Shown here: positions 1 through 14,168 of the stretch, piece after piece
Layout of the letters: each line of letters begins with the position of its first letter
Numbering within the stretch: the first letter of the stretch is position 1
Source of the DNA: Fasciolopsis buskii
Taxonomy: Eukaryota; Platyhelminthes; Trematoda; Plagiorchiida; Fasciolidae
Assembly: GCA_008360955.1 (NCBI GenBank)
Contig: LUCM01001596.1
Span: 61,200-125,199 of the forward strand
Direction: 5' to 3'
DNA: 64,000 nt
Notes under the pieces: generated by a model
Database searches by the model: none
The model's input: the letters and a program-made list of their open reading frames with translations, nothing else
What the model was told of the DNA's origin: nothing
Position numbers and translations under genes: made by a program

Positions 1-3000
1 TCGTTGTTGGCACGTTTGGGAATTCGGCGGTAAAAACTAATGTTAGCGTACTTTCAACGCTAGGCTTACCACGGATATATTTTTGCACAATCGGATTGCT
101 AGGACGTATCGACTGTGCGCATTCACCGAAGCTTGACCTTAACTTACATGCAACGGTGGACGAATAGGAGTTGATTACCGTTACCTTCAGGTCATCTCAG
201 CTGAATTTCTCTATTGGTTACTGAAAATGTTGCATCATGACATGGAACACACGTTGTACTCCGAAGGCTAGAATGCTCTATCTTTTTGAGTTAGTTCAAC
301 AATTTGCACTTCAAATTATTTTTCGGGCGATCCAACAGATCGCGATTCGAAAAAAAGAATTAAAATTCATTTGAATTATTCAAATGAAGTGCGTGACTTT
401 CTTCTCCTTGCACGTAAGAAGAATATAGGAAACCTCAACCGCGTTGGAGCTAAGATCACCGGTCGGCCATAGAAGATTTTCGAACTAATTTAAAGGAATA
501 AGGATAAAAAACAAAGAAGAATATTGAGCTAGGGTCACATTGTCTTGATAAAAAATGCCTTGTACGTTTTACATTGTAGTTATTAGAATATTAAGTAAAT
601 GAGAAGAAAGATGGTTTCGCATTTTCGATTCACCTATAGAGCTGATCGGCTAACTCTCACCAGGCCAAGGGGAAAGCAAAAATTTCAGCAGGCCACGTCC
701 CGGTAGACTTGTTACAAATGAACCAACGACGCATTTCGGTTGTCGGACTCCCAATGAAATTGTCTGTTACTGAAAAAATGATTATCGTTTCGGTTCATTT
801 GTGGTGCCTGCATCACTTGTTCCGGGACATGCCTACAACCGGGAGTTTGTACATATTTCCGTCTGATATCTAGTGACTCGAGAAGCTCACATTTCCGACT
901 ATTTAGAGTTCCTCAGCCAAATTTAATGAGTCCTTCAAATAGTAAGAATTAGATGATGTCAGCATATCAACTTGAATTAAACTGGCATTTTACCGATTCC
1001 CAAGTCTTATCCAAGCCTTTGTTCAGACAAAACAGTCAACGTTGACGATTTTACCACTTGATCGTCTTGTTACCTTCACTGGAACGAACTGTGTTTATCT
1101 GCAACCGTCACTTTTGACTCTATGATTCGCCGGCTAGTTTTGCTGATTCGGCTGACTGGTCGCGCAGGCCTACCCCATACTTCGTTCAACATTGCGATTT
1201 CTGTTCTAAAGCAACCGTTCCGGCAAATAGTCGCAATCCAGCAGGGTGCCGAATTCACTACGGTCTTTCGATTTACAGCTAGGTTGGATGAAGACATCCG
1301 GTCAGTACCACCTCACTTTGTCATTTGTTTTTCGATCAAAGGAGTCTTCATTCAGTTTTATGTGCACACCAAGTCCGATAAGATTTCCGCAATCGTTGCG
1401 GCCACGAGTGACATTCGTTTACAGTTTTTATAACAACTGGCCTCATAAATCTTACGAGTGAATGGATACTTCCATTGTCCGAACAAGAATACGCAAGCCG
1501 TCTTGAGTATTGTCTCAGAAGTGGGCACTCAACAGTCCTGAAAGAGAAGCCAAAGGAAGGTGATTGTTACAAAAACACTGTTTTATTGGAGTTGGTGCTT
1601 ACGTCAGCGTATTACAGAAGGAAGAATGGACTCGCTTTTATGATCACAGAAGTGTGTTTTTAATCTCCAAAAGGTACAACTTTCGCGAGCTCGTTTTCGC
1701 TTGAAATGTAGGAACCAAAATATTTATGTGGTGGGCTGCCAGAACTCGGTGAAACAAGCGGGAATGCCTGAGGTAAATCCCAGGAGAACAAAAACACGCT
1801 TGGTGATCGCCAAGATGCAATATCCATTCCCAAGGCTTCCCCGTCCTGGTCACCCAAAGTAAAACTTTACTAGTTTCGACATTTCAAGCCAAAATTACGC
1901 TTAGAAAATGTGGCCCAAATAAAGCAAGCTTTCCTAGATTTGTTTTCCGTACTTGTCCTTATGCTTACACGAAAAAATGGCAACCCATAATTATACAAGA
2001 CAAAAAAACAGATCGACTGTTGCCATTATCGAACAAAAAAGCTGAATTGTCCAAGTTTTTCTGCGAGTATCTACCGTTCGTACTTGAACGAGGGGTTTTC
2101 CGTGATTAAATCCAAGAAAATAATGTTTTGCCGTTCTTGAATGAATCATCCAAATCGATTGTCTTCAAGTCAATAAACAGGTGGGCCAAAATTGAAACTA
2201 GCGAACCTGTTGGAACTTGGATGAAATTGGCTTACAGCGTATCCGCACCTGGGTTTAACAGGACTGATAAGAACTCGATTGCCAATTCATATCATGAACA
2301 AGGGCAAATTAATCAGGTACTTTATTTGAGTCCACGTTTCTGATAGTAAGTTGGAACAGGCGTTTCCTTTTGAGGTAAAGTTGAAAAATTTATTAAGCAG
2401 GAAATCAAAATTTTGCCGCTGTATAACCGCATATAATCAAGAAAGAAACTAAAAACAATCACTTTCTGGCCAACTTCATCAATGCAGTTGTGACTAAAAC
2501 GGTCACTGTCTCAGCAGAATCATTCAGACCTCAATAGAATGCTTTCGAAAATACACCTGCTGATTTTAATGGTTCCCCACGAAAATATCTTAAGCATCTG
2601 CCGTCCAGCAGCCTGGAAATTCGTAAAGTAACTCACTAGAGCTGCATTTTTCTAACAGATCAGCTAATTTTGGTTTTGTTGTCACCTTCGGTTGTGAACG
2701 TGGTTTGGTGGTGTTTAACAAATACTGTGCTATTTCGAATGCAAATTCCACTGCTCCAGGTGGGCCGAACTCCGATGGTGACAACTACGTGGCTCTATAG
2801 GCTTCCCGAACAGAAATGCAGAGGTTTGCGGAACTGAAGGTATGTATATTCGAAGCAGACTGGCACATGATCTTCGAGTTTCATTGTGAGGAAGGCAAAA
2901 ACAGGGAAAATTTGTGCTGTTTTCCACTTCTAGAGTGATTTTCCACGATCCTGTAGCCGCAGCTTCTTTCATTATTAAAAAATGACTTCGCCAATTTTGC

Positions 3001-3560
3001 TTCACTCAGCGAATGTGCCACGCGTTTAGACCATGATCCTACACATTCGCAAGACAAAATCAGTATTTGGTGGGCATAATGAAGACATATAAACATAGCG
3101 ATATTTGTCATAATTGCTATGTGATCAAACATTACAAGAACGTCACATTGAAATAGAAGCGATAAAAAGTGGAAACTAAATCAGAAAGGTATTTTCCTAC
3201 CTACGGGTCTGCATTGGATTATGAAGGAGTCAGTCATGGATTTGGATTTCAACAATGCTTCCTGGTTGGGGCCCAAATAATTGGCCCTCGCTTTAGTTAC
3301 CGAGACTGCAGATGTGATTTAGAATCAAACTCAGTGTGGTCAATGCTGTGGGCTTATCCACAGGACTACTGTCCCAAAGACAATAACAAGAAACAGTTGC
3401 AAAAAAGAAAAGTTGAAACCTTCGCGGTGAAAACAAAGGAGCGAACAATTTTGTTCCTTTCCCTTTCATATGTCCTCCTTCGCGCCTTATTCCAGCGACA
3501 ATTTTTTCAACTACTTTACTTCGATTTTCTGCTTGACTTCAAGGTGGACATGTATCTATG

Positions 3561-3594
<34 letters not shown>

Positions 3595-3596
3595 CA
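3561..3596. repeat. (TA)n microsatellite
   Basis: An interrupted TA dinucleotide run of about 36 bases. A second, shorter TA run follows at 3787-3804, about 190 bases on, and brackets the short dispersed repeat between them. Confidence 0.95.
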
Positions 3597-3632
3597 AGTA
3601 GCAAGCAGTATCTGACTGAGTGAACAAAATTT

Positions 3633-3690
3633 GCCCGGGAGCACACGACCGGTTTGGCGGTTATTGTCGCTCGTCAGGTATGCGTACCCG
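3633..3690 (+). repeat. Short dispersed repeat sharing GCTCGTCAGGTATGC
   Basis: The stretch around 3650-3685 matches 14125-14161 over a segment of the form CAATTATT-CCGCTCGTCAGGTATGC with a few changes, in the same orientation. Two copies in one window suggest a dispersed repeat family; I do not recognise which. Confidence 0.5.
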
Positions 3691-3786
3691 ATGCACTCTT
3701 GTCCAAACATCCACATACTTGTACACTCCGAATTGATATGTCTTAACAGAATCGAATGTGTAGCATCAGGAGTGTGCACGGAGTGT

Positions 3787-3804
3787 GTATATATATATAT
3801 ATAT
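3787..3804. repeat. (TA)n microsatellite
   Basis: A TA dinucleotide run of about 18 bases. Confidence 0.9.
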
Positions 3805-6800
3805 TTATGCATGATGTCATTGAGTTCAAATTCCAAGCCAAATTTCCGAAGTAGAGATTTACAAAAGCATTACAAACCTGTAATATTTACTGTTGATGAA
3901 AAGTATTCAAATGGCTTTGTGAGGCTTGCTGACTATTCCACAAAAATGGTACGTGCACGATGCTAATTGGTGTGGTATCAGTGCAAAACTTTCGGTTAGG
4001 AAGTCAATTCCAGCTAAGTGAGGAAGTGTTTGGTGATGTGTCATCATCAGGGTATTAAGGGTCGTTCGTGTCAAATTACATTAAAGGAAAAAGCAATATA
4101 TCAATGCTTAAATGATGTTTAATAACGACAGTAGACCATGAAGGACCGTGGCAAGACGGGAGTGCCATACAAATACTGAAGATCACCTTAGCGACAATTT
4201 TACTTCAAGCCAAACAAGAAGTCTGCTTGAGGATAACTTGCTACGTAAAGTGGCATCATTTTTCTAGACTTAGACGAAATTGACTGAATTGCTTACTAGT
4301 GTCAAATTTTATGATGTCTGATTAAATTAGTCTTTTTAGTAACATTTACATTGCATATGGTATACGGACTTTTTAAGCACCACGAAGAATTACAGATTCT
4401 CGAGAAAGTTATGAAAGAATGACGGAATTTTTGTCTTTCCCTAAGGTCTGCACTTGTGCAACTCCCCAGATAATTTACTCTATGTGTTCACAAGTACGGC
4501 TCCGTTGAATGATTACGCGAGGAAAGTAGTCCATGCTACTGCAACCCTGTTTGGGGGATTCCTCGGCAGCAGCTTTTAAAACGACAGTGACGGAGAACAA
4601 TCAACATCGTTTTGTTCTCGATGATGGAAACCACGACAAAAAGAAAGCGAAAAAATGCCGAAGAATATAAAGACAACAAACGGTATTTATATCATAGGAT
4701 GAATATTAACTACCACACAATATAGTGCTAACGAATTTCATACAAGTTTTCAATTAAAGGAAGGTATTCACTGAAGAAGCTTTGTGGTTTCATTATTCAG
4801 GGAATCTGATGACATTTGGTTCCACTAATGAAGAAACTGTCAACAGTTAAGCTAGAATCAGTCAGAACCGTTTGAAGGGAGTTCAGCCTGGTGTAAAGTA
4901 CGCAAAATTTGCCCACTTCCCGCATGCCTATTTGTGCATACGTGCCTGATGCGACATCGACGGGGAGTTATTTTATGAAAGCGAGTAAGATCAGTTGGCG
5001 CACTACCGGTGTTAAGTTCATTTGAATGGATTTTTTTGTGCTTCACAATTTTTGGTCACATACTGAATGTCAATGGTGTTTTTCTCAGGAAGCTCAGAAA
5101 CAAAACAATTTCAAGGACCTCATAATTATTGATCACCATACAGACACAGTTGATACATATTGAACCTATGGTTGACTTCAATGAGCCATTCACAAACATG
5201 CACACCCGTGTCTGTCAGTAGACCGTGATCGATATCCGTTCCTCTTCTGTTTTAAGTACTCCTGACTTTAGCTCTTACTGGCTGCTGCTTTATAAATTAA
5301 CGTGGGACTGTCGACCTTGTTTCCCATTGGGTTTGCCGTCTCCCGTATTGATGAAAACGCTTAATTAAGAATAAAATTACCGGAAAATAATCCTTTTGAT
5401 GCTTGCGTGCACGCTAAATGGGAATGCGACAATCAACATTTCCAAATGCTTACAAGACAGTCCAGATTCCCGCATTGAATTACCAAGAAACCATGGATTC
5501 ATTTATTGATCTTCTGCCATAATCTCATACCCGAATTTCTTTCGTCCAATTCAGGTAAAATCTGGGTGGTAAGTAAAATCATAGGACCTCCACAGAAGTT
5601 TCGGTTAGACGATTTGGACAGTAAGAAGCAGTAGTATTTTGCCATGATAAAACGGAAAACTTCGGTCTACTTATTGGCAAAACACCGAGAAATCGAATTA
5701 CACTGTGCCAAACTGATAATACTCGAAGATTTTGTTCGGTCGATAATTTTCAATATTATGTATGTTACGCAAAACCAAACCCTGGAAAACTTATGCAAAT
5801 ATTTTGAAAGTCTATCAGCGTTAAGTTCATTTTGCAGTTCATTGAATTTTTCCGTTTGTCAATTGTACCTTCTCTTGAGAACGAGTGATAATGGATCTAA
5901 ACATTGGAGCCCAATCGTTAGTAGATTGGTACAAGAGAGAAATGTTCCAAAAAGGGCAATTCATGCACTGCTTTACGACTAACAACCTTTTTTCTTATCG
6001 ATTGTGATCCCAGTGTATGTCCACCTTATATTGTAGCCCTCAGTCGACAAGTCCAATGGGTTGATGCATAGTCGTCTATGCAGAGCATTGTGTACTGGTA
6101 TGATAAAACTGTGATTTTTGAATCAACAAACAGTGCAACACTCATTAGAAGCGGTGGTGTGTAAAGAACTGAAGCTGCCATTAAAGAATGTCACCACGGC
6201 TGGCTAGGGCTTTCGAGGTAATCAAGCCTAACCGACCTATTAGATGAACAGAAGATTAGTCCTTTGACCTATCCTGTCTAATCCATGTTGTCCGTGTTGT
6301 GCGAATTCCCAGCTGCCGTGGACTTTTATGCAACACATGTTGTTTTTACAAAGGCCTCCATTGGGAAACATCGATTTCCCTGAATGCACCTCACTCGGAG
6401 GTTCAGACCGTGCAGCTTCAAGGAACAAACTAGAGTTGACGGTCGGCTTGAAATTTTTCACGTTACAATTCAATGTGGGTATTCCGTAACAATTACGAAT
6501 TTTTCCCCCGTTGTTGCTGCTGCACCACCATCAGGTTATATTACATATCAGTTCCGCCGGATTCCAGCTTTGGAGCTAGTAACGAAATATTTATCTCGTC
6601 AACCAAAATCACAAAGTAGATTTCTTGTCAAAAACCGTAATACCATTTCATTTTTCACGTCAGACTAGTTTCCAATCACCTGAACAACTTCACAAGGACA
6701 TAATTATATGCTTTATTCTTATTGTCTCAGTAGCTCAGACACACGAAAAGCGCTACTCTTTAACTTCACAGCTAAAAGTGAAATCAGATGTAATGTACGA

Positions 6801-8807
6801 GCTACAAGTTAGTACCTTCGTGCAGACGGATAATCATCAGGAACTGTTGACTCATAAAGGAAGCAATCGTGCCAAAATAATGCAATTTTAAAGAATTTAT
6901 AGGGCTTAAAGCCCACCCCAATTTGTCCTTGGTACTTCTGCAATGCAACCCCATCTGAGTTGAATTCCGGTGACTATTTCCGACATTAGGATTGGAAAAT
7001 TAAATAACAGGTTTGTATACGACAGATTTATTTTCGACAGATTTTATTTCCTTGTCTTTTTTCCATTTCAGTCACAGGCAACCGTGCTTTGTTCGGAAAA
7101 GTCATTTCACTTGCGTGCATCTTACGTGTCGTCACATCGTCACATCATAGTCAGTGAAATGAAACCACGAGCGGAATGATAGTTGAGGGGATTCACAGTC
7201 CGCAAGTTTTGTACTCATAAAATAAAATGGCCTAAATTTCACCCCAGATTTTCATAATTATGGAATTTACCCAACTACACAACACGTAAGCATCCGCAAA
7301 ATAATATCACTTTCTCCTGATTCGCACAACAAACAGTTGATCATTTCCATCCCGTCTCCAAAATGGGTTTGCGTGGGTGTAACTAGATGGCTCACGTGAC
7401 CGGTCTGGACCTGCGAGGCACACCCATCCCAAATGCTTATTACCATGGTATCCATTTGGGTGCCCTTAGCCTGCGGTGTAACCATGGTTAACCAACCGGA
7501 GAGGAGAATAAGCCCTAGTACGTGATTCTCTTACCCACTGGGTTGCTAAATATGGTAGCCGCGATCATAGAAACAAAAGGACGGAATGAACGCTACCCTT
7601 TAGCAGTCGTGCATACCACCTGAAGTAATGCAGTGCAAATCGTTTCATTCGTGTCTCTCACTCCATCGGACCGCAACAACCGAGCGATTTGGACAGTTCT
7701 GGGCGCACATCACTTGTACTGTTTACAGTTCAATTGTAACCAGTCGACAAATTGCGCGGGCACTTTCAACGCTACGTTGCTTCCCAGTGAACAATTACCT
7801 AGGTCACCGTGTACAATGATCTGCAGCCTTTCCGGATAGCAGGTTTCAGGCCGACTAGGCGATCTGTTTGTCAGGTCTGTTTAGCGTGTGAAAGAGTGAA
7901 AAACCTACTGACTCGTCTTTCATCTTATTTGATGATATAAAACAAGCATACAGTAAGCTTTGTGTTTAAGTAAACCACTATTCTTGGATTTGCTGTCCAA
8001 CGTTACTGTAAACGTCAGGAAACATGATTAACTTTTCAGTCACGGTGAACACTTGACTATCATTTGAAAAGTTGTATAGTAATAATTAGTAACAATTATC
8101 AGTATTACTTATACTCTAATCGCCGTCTAGAACTCAAACTTGATGAAGAATTATGATCATTGTGAACGGAGGGATGAAAATGGCCCAGTCACACGGCCGA
8201 TAACCATGTGCTGCAGGTGTCATGAAGAGCACACTGATTCGTTTGATCGTCACAGAACACAAAGCGGACCCAGAGGGCGTCATGGGGCCGGCGTGTGGTA
8301 CACATGGGTGTGGAAGACAGCAGAGGTTTCCTGATGTGGTCAAATCACTTCAGGTCAGACCAAAAGAATGAGTTAAGCAAAGAAATAATTCGTGGGTATA
8401 ATTATCCGTTTTTAAAGGCATACTAAATCGTAGGATATCATTATCGAGTTCTGACCGAATAAAACTACGATTCGCAGTTATCAGGTGTTTCGATCATGGT
8501 AGGCAGTAGGACGTGAAACAAGCAATCATTTAAGTGAGTCCATCGTGAGGTACAATAAGTCTGCCTTACTGTTACTTCCAGAATTGCAAGTAGAAAAGTT
8601 ACTAATTACGGTCATCTGAACTTGGATGCATCGCTGAAAATTCTGATAAAAATCTCAGAGCTTTTGACGCAACCAATGAAGTCCAGGACATGAACTGGTT
8701 TATGGTCCACGAATCCTGCGAAGACGAACGAATAAATGTGTGTCAACAAGATCTGTTCCTCCTTTCCGGCTGCCATTTCCGAGTCTCAGATTGAAGTCAT
8801 GGAATAG

Positions 8808-8990
8808 TTTTTATTTTTCATCTTTTTATTTTCGTTTTTACAAATGATTGTACATCATTTTTCAGGAAGGGTGCGACGGCCATCAGAGGGCTGCCAAAAG
8901 GAGAAGTTGACCGCTGGTTGGAGAATTCGAACCCGCTACCTTCAAGTCCAAATGGCACGACCTCATCCGTCGGACCACCCCCGTTCGATT
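8808..8990 (-). repeat. tRNA-derived SINE-like element, copy 1
   Basis: Read on the minus strand, this begins with a tRNA-like segment containing a B-box-like GGGTTCGAATTC. It continues into a body that includes CTGATGGCC and ACCCTTCC, and ends in an A-rich tail of AAAATAAAAA units. The copy at 52.4 kb on the plus strand has the same order of parts and many identical blocks. This is the classic layout of a Pol III-derived SINE: tRNA head, unrelated body and A-rich tail. Confidence 0.75.
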
Positions 8991-9974
8991 TCCTTCCTTT
9001 AATTTGTTAACCAGCCGACAATCTGAACCCTACTAAGTGACGAGGTGTCACTTCGAAATTGACAAATTTGTATACATACTGTAAAAAGATGGGACACACC
9101 AACTCGAAAACTGCTGAAGACACATTTTGTACCAAATCCAGTACTACGAATGAATGCACGTTTTGAACTACTTCTAACCACATGCAACTCACCAACAACC
9201 CCGACTTGTGTTTGATAATTTTATCAACGGGCAGAATTCGTCCATTTACTTGTAACAGCTCGTGGCTATTCGACATAGTCACTTTGACAATAATCCTCCT
9301 TTGTTGCCAGTAACGGGTTACTCATCAATTCCATTTCAAATGATTAATAATAGAGGAAGAAGACCAGCACCGTGGGATGATAACATTTCATCATATCAAC
9401 AAAAACCTAACGGTGACTCAGTCTACAAGACAACGAAGAAAGCTGCAATGTCAGAGTGGCCTTCAAGGAAAATCACAATCTTAATGGTATGTTTCACGAA
9501 CTCTGTTCCACCATCAACCGCACATTTCCAGCCCCATATCTTCACATCTCACCAACCACACCAAGGATTGTTTTGAACGAAAGCAAACCTAGTCCCACGT
9601 CACTTTCTGCTTCAAATCTAGTATATCAGTTCGCCTTCATTTGCCTTGACACTTGAATCGACAGAACAGACCAAGGATTTTTACAACGGATTTCGGAACA
9701 TATTCACAACTGATTGACGAAATCTATGACAAAAAGCATTGTGGATGGTTATCTCGGTCTTCACTCGGGATTATCAATCTTGAAGCATTTGATAACAAAT
9801 ACATGCACACCTGACCCCATCTCATGTTTTAAATTGTTGTTACACAATACTCCCTGGGGATTTTTGCTTATTGATTCCATACACAAAAGCCATTAATAAA
9901 GACTCCTTATTTTCCATGGGGATGACTTCGACTGTTCGTTGTACTAAATTTGACCTCCATACCTGTTCTGAATA

Positions 9975-10006
9975 CTATATATATATTACATATATATATA
10001 TATACA
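9975..10006. repeat. (TA)n microsatellite
   Basis: An interrupted TA run of about 32 bases. Confidence 0.9.
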
Positions 10007-13000
10007 TGAGGGTGAAACGAGTAATAAGCAGTGTTGACAACTCACAGCATTGGTCTTCTTTTTTTCTACTCCTTTGGGCAAAGTGCACTCGATGTTGCAC
10101 GTTCAATTTCAGTTCTCGTGATTGCGTTCTGAAGCATTTTGACCAAACCATTGTATCAATGTCTGTACCCAATGGCATCTGTAATTATCACTGAGATGGA
10201 TAAGATTGATCCTCCTCATTTTAAACTATCATCCAAACAGCATGCGCTTTTGAGCATCTCTTTCGAAGATCGACCAGTTACTTCCATCATATTCGAAGAA
10301 TCCTGTTTCAAGAAATATCTGATCCAACCCATGAGATAGTTATTAATCTCCTAACAAAAATGACTCGACGATTTTTGTAGCCTAATTACTTCACGGGTTT
10401 ATTATCGGATTCACCCAAATAGCAATCTCATATGGTCAGATCGTCTCATTAAGACATCAATGGATCATGTGATACACATTGTGGCTGAACATGTGCAAAA
10501 AACGGTCCTTCAAACCTAAACACAAGATTGGATCGATATAATTTATACCACCCACTTGTCTTCTATGACGCTCACCTTATTTGGCCATCTAGGTGACTGT
10601 GTTTGCGAACGTATCCGACCGGAATGCTTTGTATGCAAGAGATGGATGCCAGGTCAGCGTGTGCATGGACTCCGCTAGATTTAACTTATTAAGATAAACG
10701 GTATTACATTGAAGCCGAATGAGGTATCGTCGTTACGTTCTAGCATCGTGCCTTGCGTGAAAATGACTTCAGCAGGGTCTTTGCGCGTTGATAAACATAA
10801 AGTTTGCTTACAGTCTAAAATAATGTGAGCTTTCACTGCAAAAGTTCCCCACCTCTGTATTACACGCAAATGCTTTCTTCCGGGTTCCATGTGCTGGGTG
10901 ATTTCATGAAAATTCGTAGTGATTACTTCAGTAGGGTTTATGAGAAGCATCGAATGAATTGTATCGATCTAAGATCAGAAGAAATAATAAAATTTCGGGT
11001 TTCATTAGCATTTACAAAACTAACAGCAAGTGCATATACATCAGTGGTGGGCAACTTTATTTTCCTTAAATGTTTCGTTGATAGAACAGCATGGCAGAGG
11101 TAGCTAACATGGGTAGACGAAATTGTTGAACCCTTTCAGTATTGTTAAATCAATTTCAATTTGTCTAAATAAAACCTGAGCGAGGTGAGCGAAATCTCAG
11201 CGAATTACAACCTACTGACCCGTTTGCCACTGTCCTAATAGTATTTCCTTCCGCCAAGAAACATATGTAGCGACTTTTCGGCGCATTGGGAACCCAGTGT
11301 GACTTTTATTCAACTGAATTTAGACGCAATTAGTGACGTATATTCATCAAACGAAATTATTTCGGGTGAAATAGAGCAGCCTCGCAATGCTTGATGCCCA
11401 CCAGGTGTATAAACCTGCCCATGTGAACAACTGAAAATCGTTTCCAGCATCACACTCAAATTTGAACGAACGGAATTCTCAATAAATGTATTTTTCCTTT
11501 TTCGAGACAACTGTAAGAAAATTCATTCCTCCCAGTGTAAGCAACTTCTCAGCCTGTCATTAAGCTTGTCTCATCCTCATGGGAATCTCCAGAACAGTTT
11601 TTCTCACCTTATCGACGTCCGCAAACACCCACCTGGGTTCACATAGTTATCCCGCTTTACATTTTCCTTTGGTCCTCACCGAAGTTTCTTCATCATCGGC
11701 CTTCTTTTTTGTCGTTTTCATTCCAGGGTGAACTTGTTAGCTCTCCCTAGTCATGTGATCCGAACCATTAACTCTATCACCGTGGCCTGTCGCCGGTGGA
11801 TCACCATACTGTTTTGCTTGTGCACGTGTTCATGCTTGGTGCCACACCAAATGGGCCTCAGTCCATGTTGCTTTTCGTGTTCCTGGTCTTTTCAGAGCGA
11901 TTGCCCCGGCGACTTCAATGAAGGCTGTCCCAGGGCTTACTATGCCGCGCAAACTTTGCCGAAATCATCTTACAAACGTTTACATCTGATTGTGTTGCAG
12001 GCCCCTCCTACTTTTTATTGCATCTTGGCTTTGTGCATCCGTGGGATCTGGTGTGCACCCTGACCATGCATATCCGCATGGATTCAATGACTTTCGAGAA
12101 GCATACCGATTATCATTATCACTGTTGCTATTGGATTTGAAAATTAAGCCCACAAGTGTGCTTCCTGGAAAGATTTTGCTAGAGAAATAAAGATCACGTA
12201 TTTCGAGGAAAGTTTCCTCTGGTCATCCACATACAATAAAGTTCAAAACTTGCGACCACTTGTCTTCAGCCTGAAAATTGGTTAGGACACCTAGCCGAAA
12301 ACCTATTTCTTCGAGTCACTTTTGTACTTATTAAGGTGGACTCTCTACTTAAACTTTCGGTGGTTCAAATGAGACAGTTGTGCATGTCATTCGCATATCA
12401 TTCTGGGATTCGACGCGCAAACAGATGATTTTACGTCGGACCGGACTATCCTATTTGTATTTCCAGTGGTTACCTAATATCAACAAAACAGCAACCTATC
12501 TGATGTACTTAGTGTATTTGCTGATCGCATGATGAAAATAGAATAGTTTTACTACCAAGAAATGAGGCATATTTCTTCGGCATCTTTACAGTGAATAATT
12601 TTCTCTAGGTAACTTAGATGCAAAACAACTTATGAATGATGGTACACCGTAATCTCCCACTTGCACGGATGCATATTTCCGGAAAAATACCATACTCTTT
12701 TAAAGGAATTTAAATAAGAAATACGAAAGCCTGAAGCTAAGATTCCTGTGTTTTGAAACAATGAGCATATTTAAGTATGTTCCACGGCATTTTCTGGTCC
12801 TTTGATTCTGCATGATTAGGGTAAGTTTAGTTAAGGAGATGAGCAGCATGAAACATTGCTACCCATCGGCAAAAGTGGCCGACCCTAACCAATTTCGAAA
12901 CTGCGTATCTCGGAGACAACAAACATCTGGTTTGCCCCCATTCGATTCCATTTCATTTCTAGTAAATGGCAGTGATACTAAGCTTTTGATTATAAAATTT

Positions 13001-13703
13001 GCAATGAGGATGACTACCCATGGCAGTCGTAACGTTGGCGAATTACACCTACCAACAACGCTGTGCTATTGACGTTATATAATTCATATTAGAAACTTAG
13101 CTTTCTACATGTTGACACTAGTGCTGAATTGCACTGATGAGTCCGGTTGAACAACTACAGCGCGATCTTTACACGCATACGGGTGGCTGGTTGTGAACTG
13201 CGAATTTCCTGCCATTTTTGTCAATATTTTTAACGTTTTCGATTTCTCCTAAATCTTTTCTAGACGAACCCCAGACCCTTATCACTACCAAAAAAGATCC
13301 AAAAAAATGCTACGACCAAATCGTTGAAAAAATATTCGTTTTATTTTGTCCCAAAAAACAGCATGTACCAAACAGCATGTTGTGCAGTGTGACAGTTTGA
13401 AGTTTACAGAAAATCCGGTAAGTCTGACAAAACGTCATCATCATCATCTGTGTTTAACCGCGAACACTCGGAACAAATAAAGCTGCCTTGATGTATGTGG
13501 CAGTGAAATTTAGGTCATAGCGGAAAGTTAGCTCAAATCAATGATTCTATTCGCGTTTTTTATGGGAGTCTCTAACTGACTAAAGGAGGATTTCCCCGTG
13601 TTTCAAAGAGTGACCTAAACAGCGCGGAACGCCAGGTCGCTGGTGATGTAAAAACAGCCCGGTTTTTCACTTTTGTGCATCTTTGTCATTAATCTTGTTT
13701 TAA

Positions 13704-13790
13704 CTGTCTCATTCTTTGCCTATCTGTCTGCCATTCTATCTCTGTCTTTCCCTGTATCTGTCTATTTGTCTACCTCTGTCCGCATCCCTT
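13704..13790. repeat. Degenerate (TCTG)n tract
   Basis: A pyrimidine-rich tract of TCTG, TATC and TGTC units. A 70-codon plus-strand open frame over it (Leu/Ser/Cys-rich) is a by-product of the repeat. Confidence 0.8.
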
Positions 13791-14110
13791 TCGTATTCTC
13801 AACGCTATCGAGCAAAACAAGTGTTTATTCGTTTACCGGTGTCAAAATCTAAACCCAGTCCCGTTGACAGTCTGACAACTGGAACAACAACAGCAACTGA
13901 GAATCCACTCGAGCAAACGCACAGATAGTTTGGTGTTATTTCGCGGCGCAAAACAATGAATTGCCGGCGCTGTTTGAAAATAGTTGAAAAATCCTGGCCA
14001 AAAATTGGTCTTTTCTAGTAACTAACTTCTCTACATACCAGTTTCAGTTATCAGGAGAAAGAATTTTGTTTTATTTGCTATCTTTGACTTTTAGATGGAA
14101 GGATAGAGTT

Positions 14111-14168
14111 CCTACTGAAACGCACAGCCAGTTTTGCAATTATTCCCGCTCGTCAGGTATGCAGGGTC
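14111..14168 (+). repeat. Second copy of the GCTCGTCAGGTATGC repeat
   Basis: This is the partner of the copy at 3.65 kb. Identity is highest over the last 17 bases and falls off on either side. Confidence 0.5.

Larger units (their letters stand above)
1..8800. other. Non-coding stretch, no recognised gene
   Basis: Open frames here are short, on both strands, and show no family motifs or convincing splice structure. Two AT microsatellites near 3.57 and 3.79 kb and a short dispersed repeat near 3.65 kb are the only structured parts I can support. Confidence 0.6.

Noticed and set aside
13134..13165. CTGATGAGTCC as the core of a hammerhead ribozyme, known from some fluke SINEs
   Set aside because: No GAAA core follows at a workable distance and the flanking stems do not pair.
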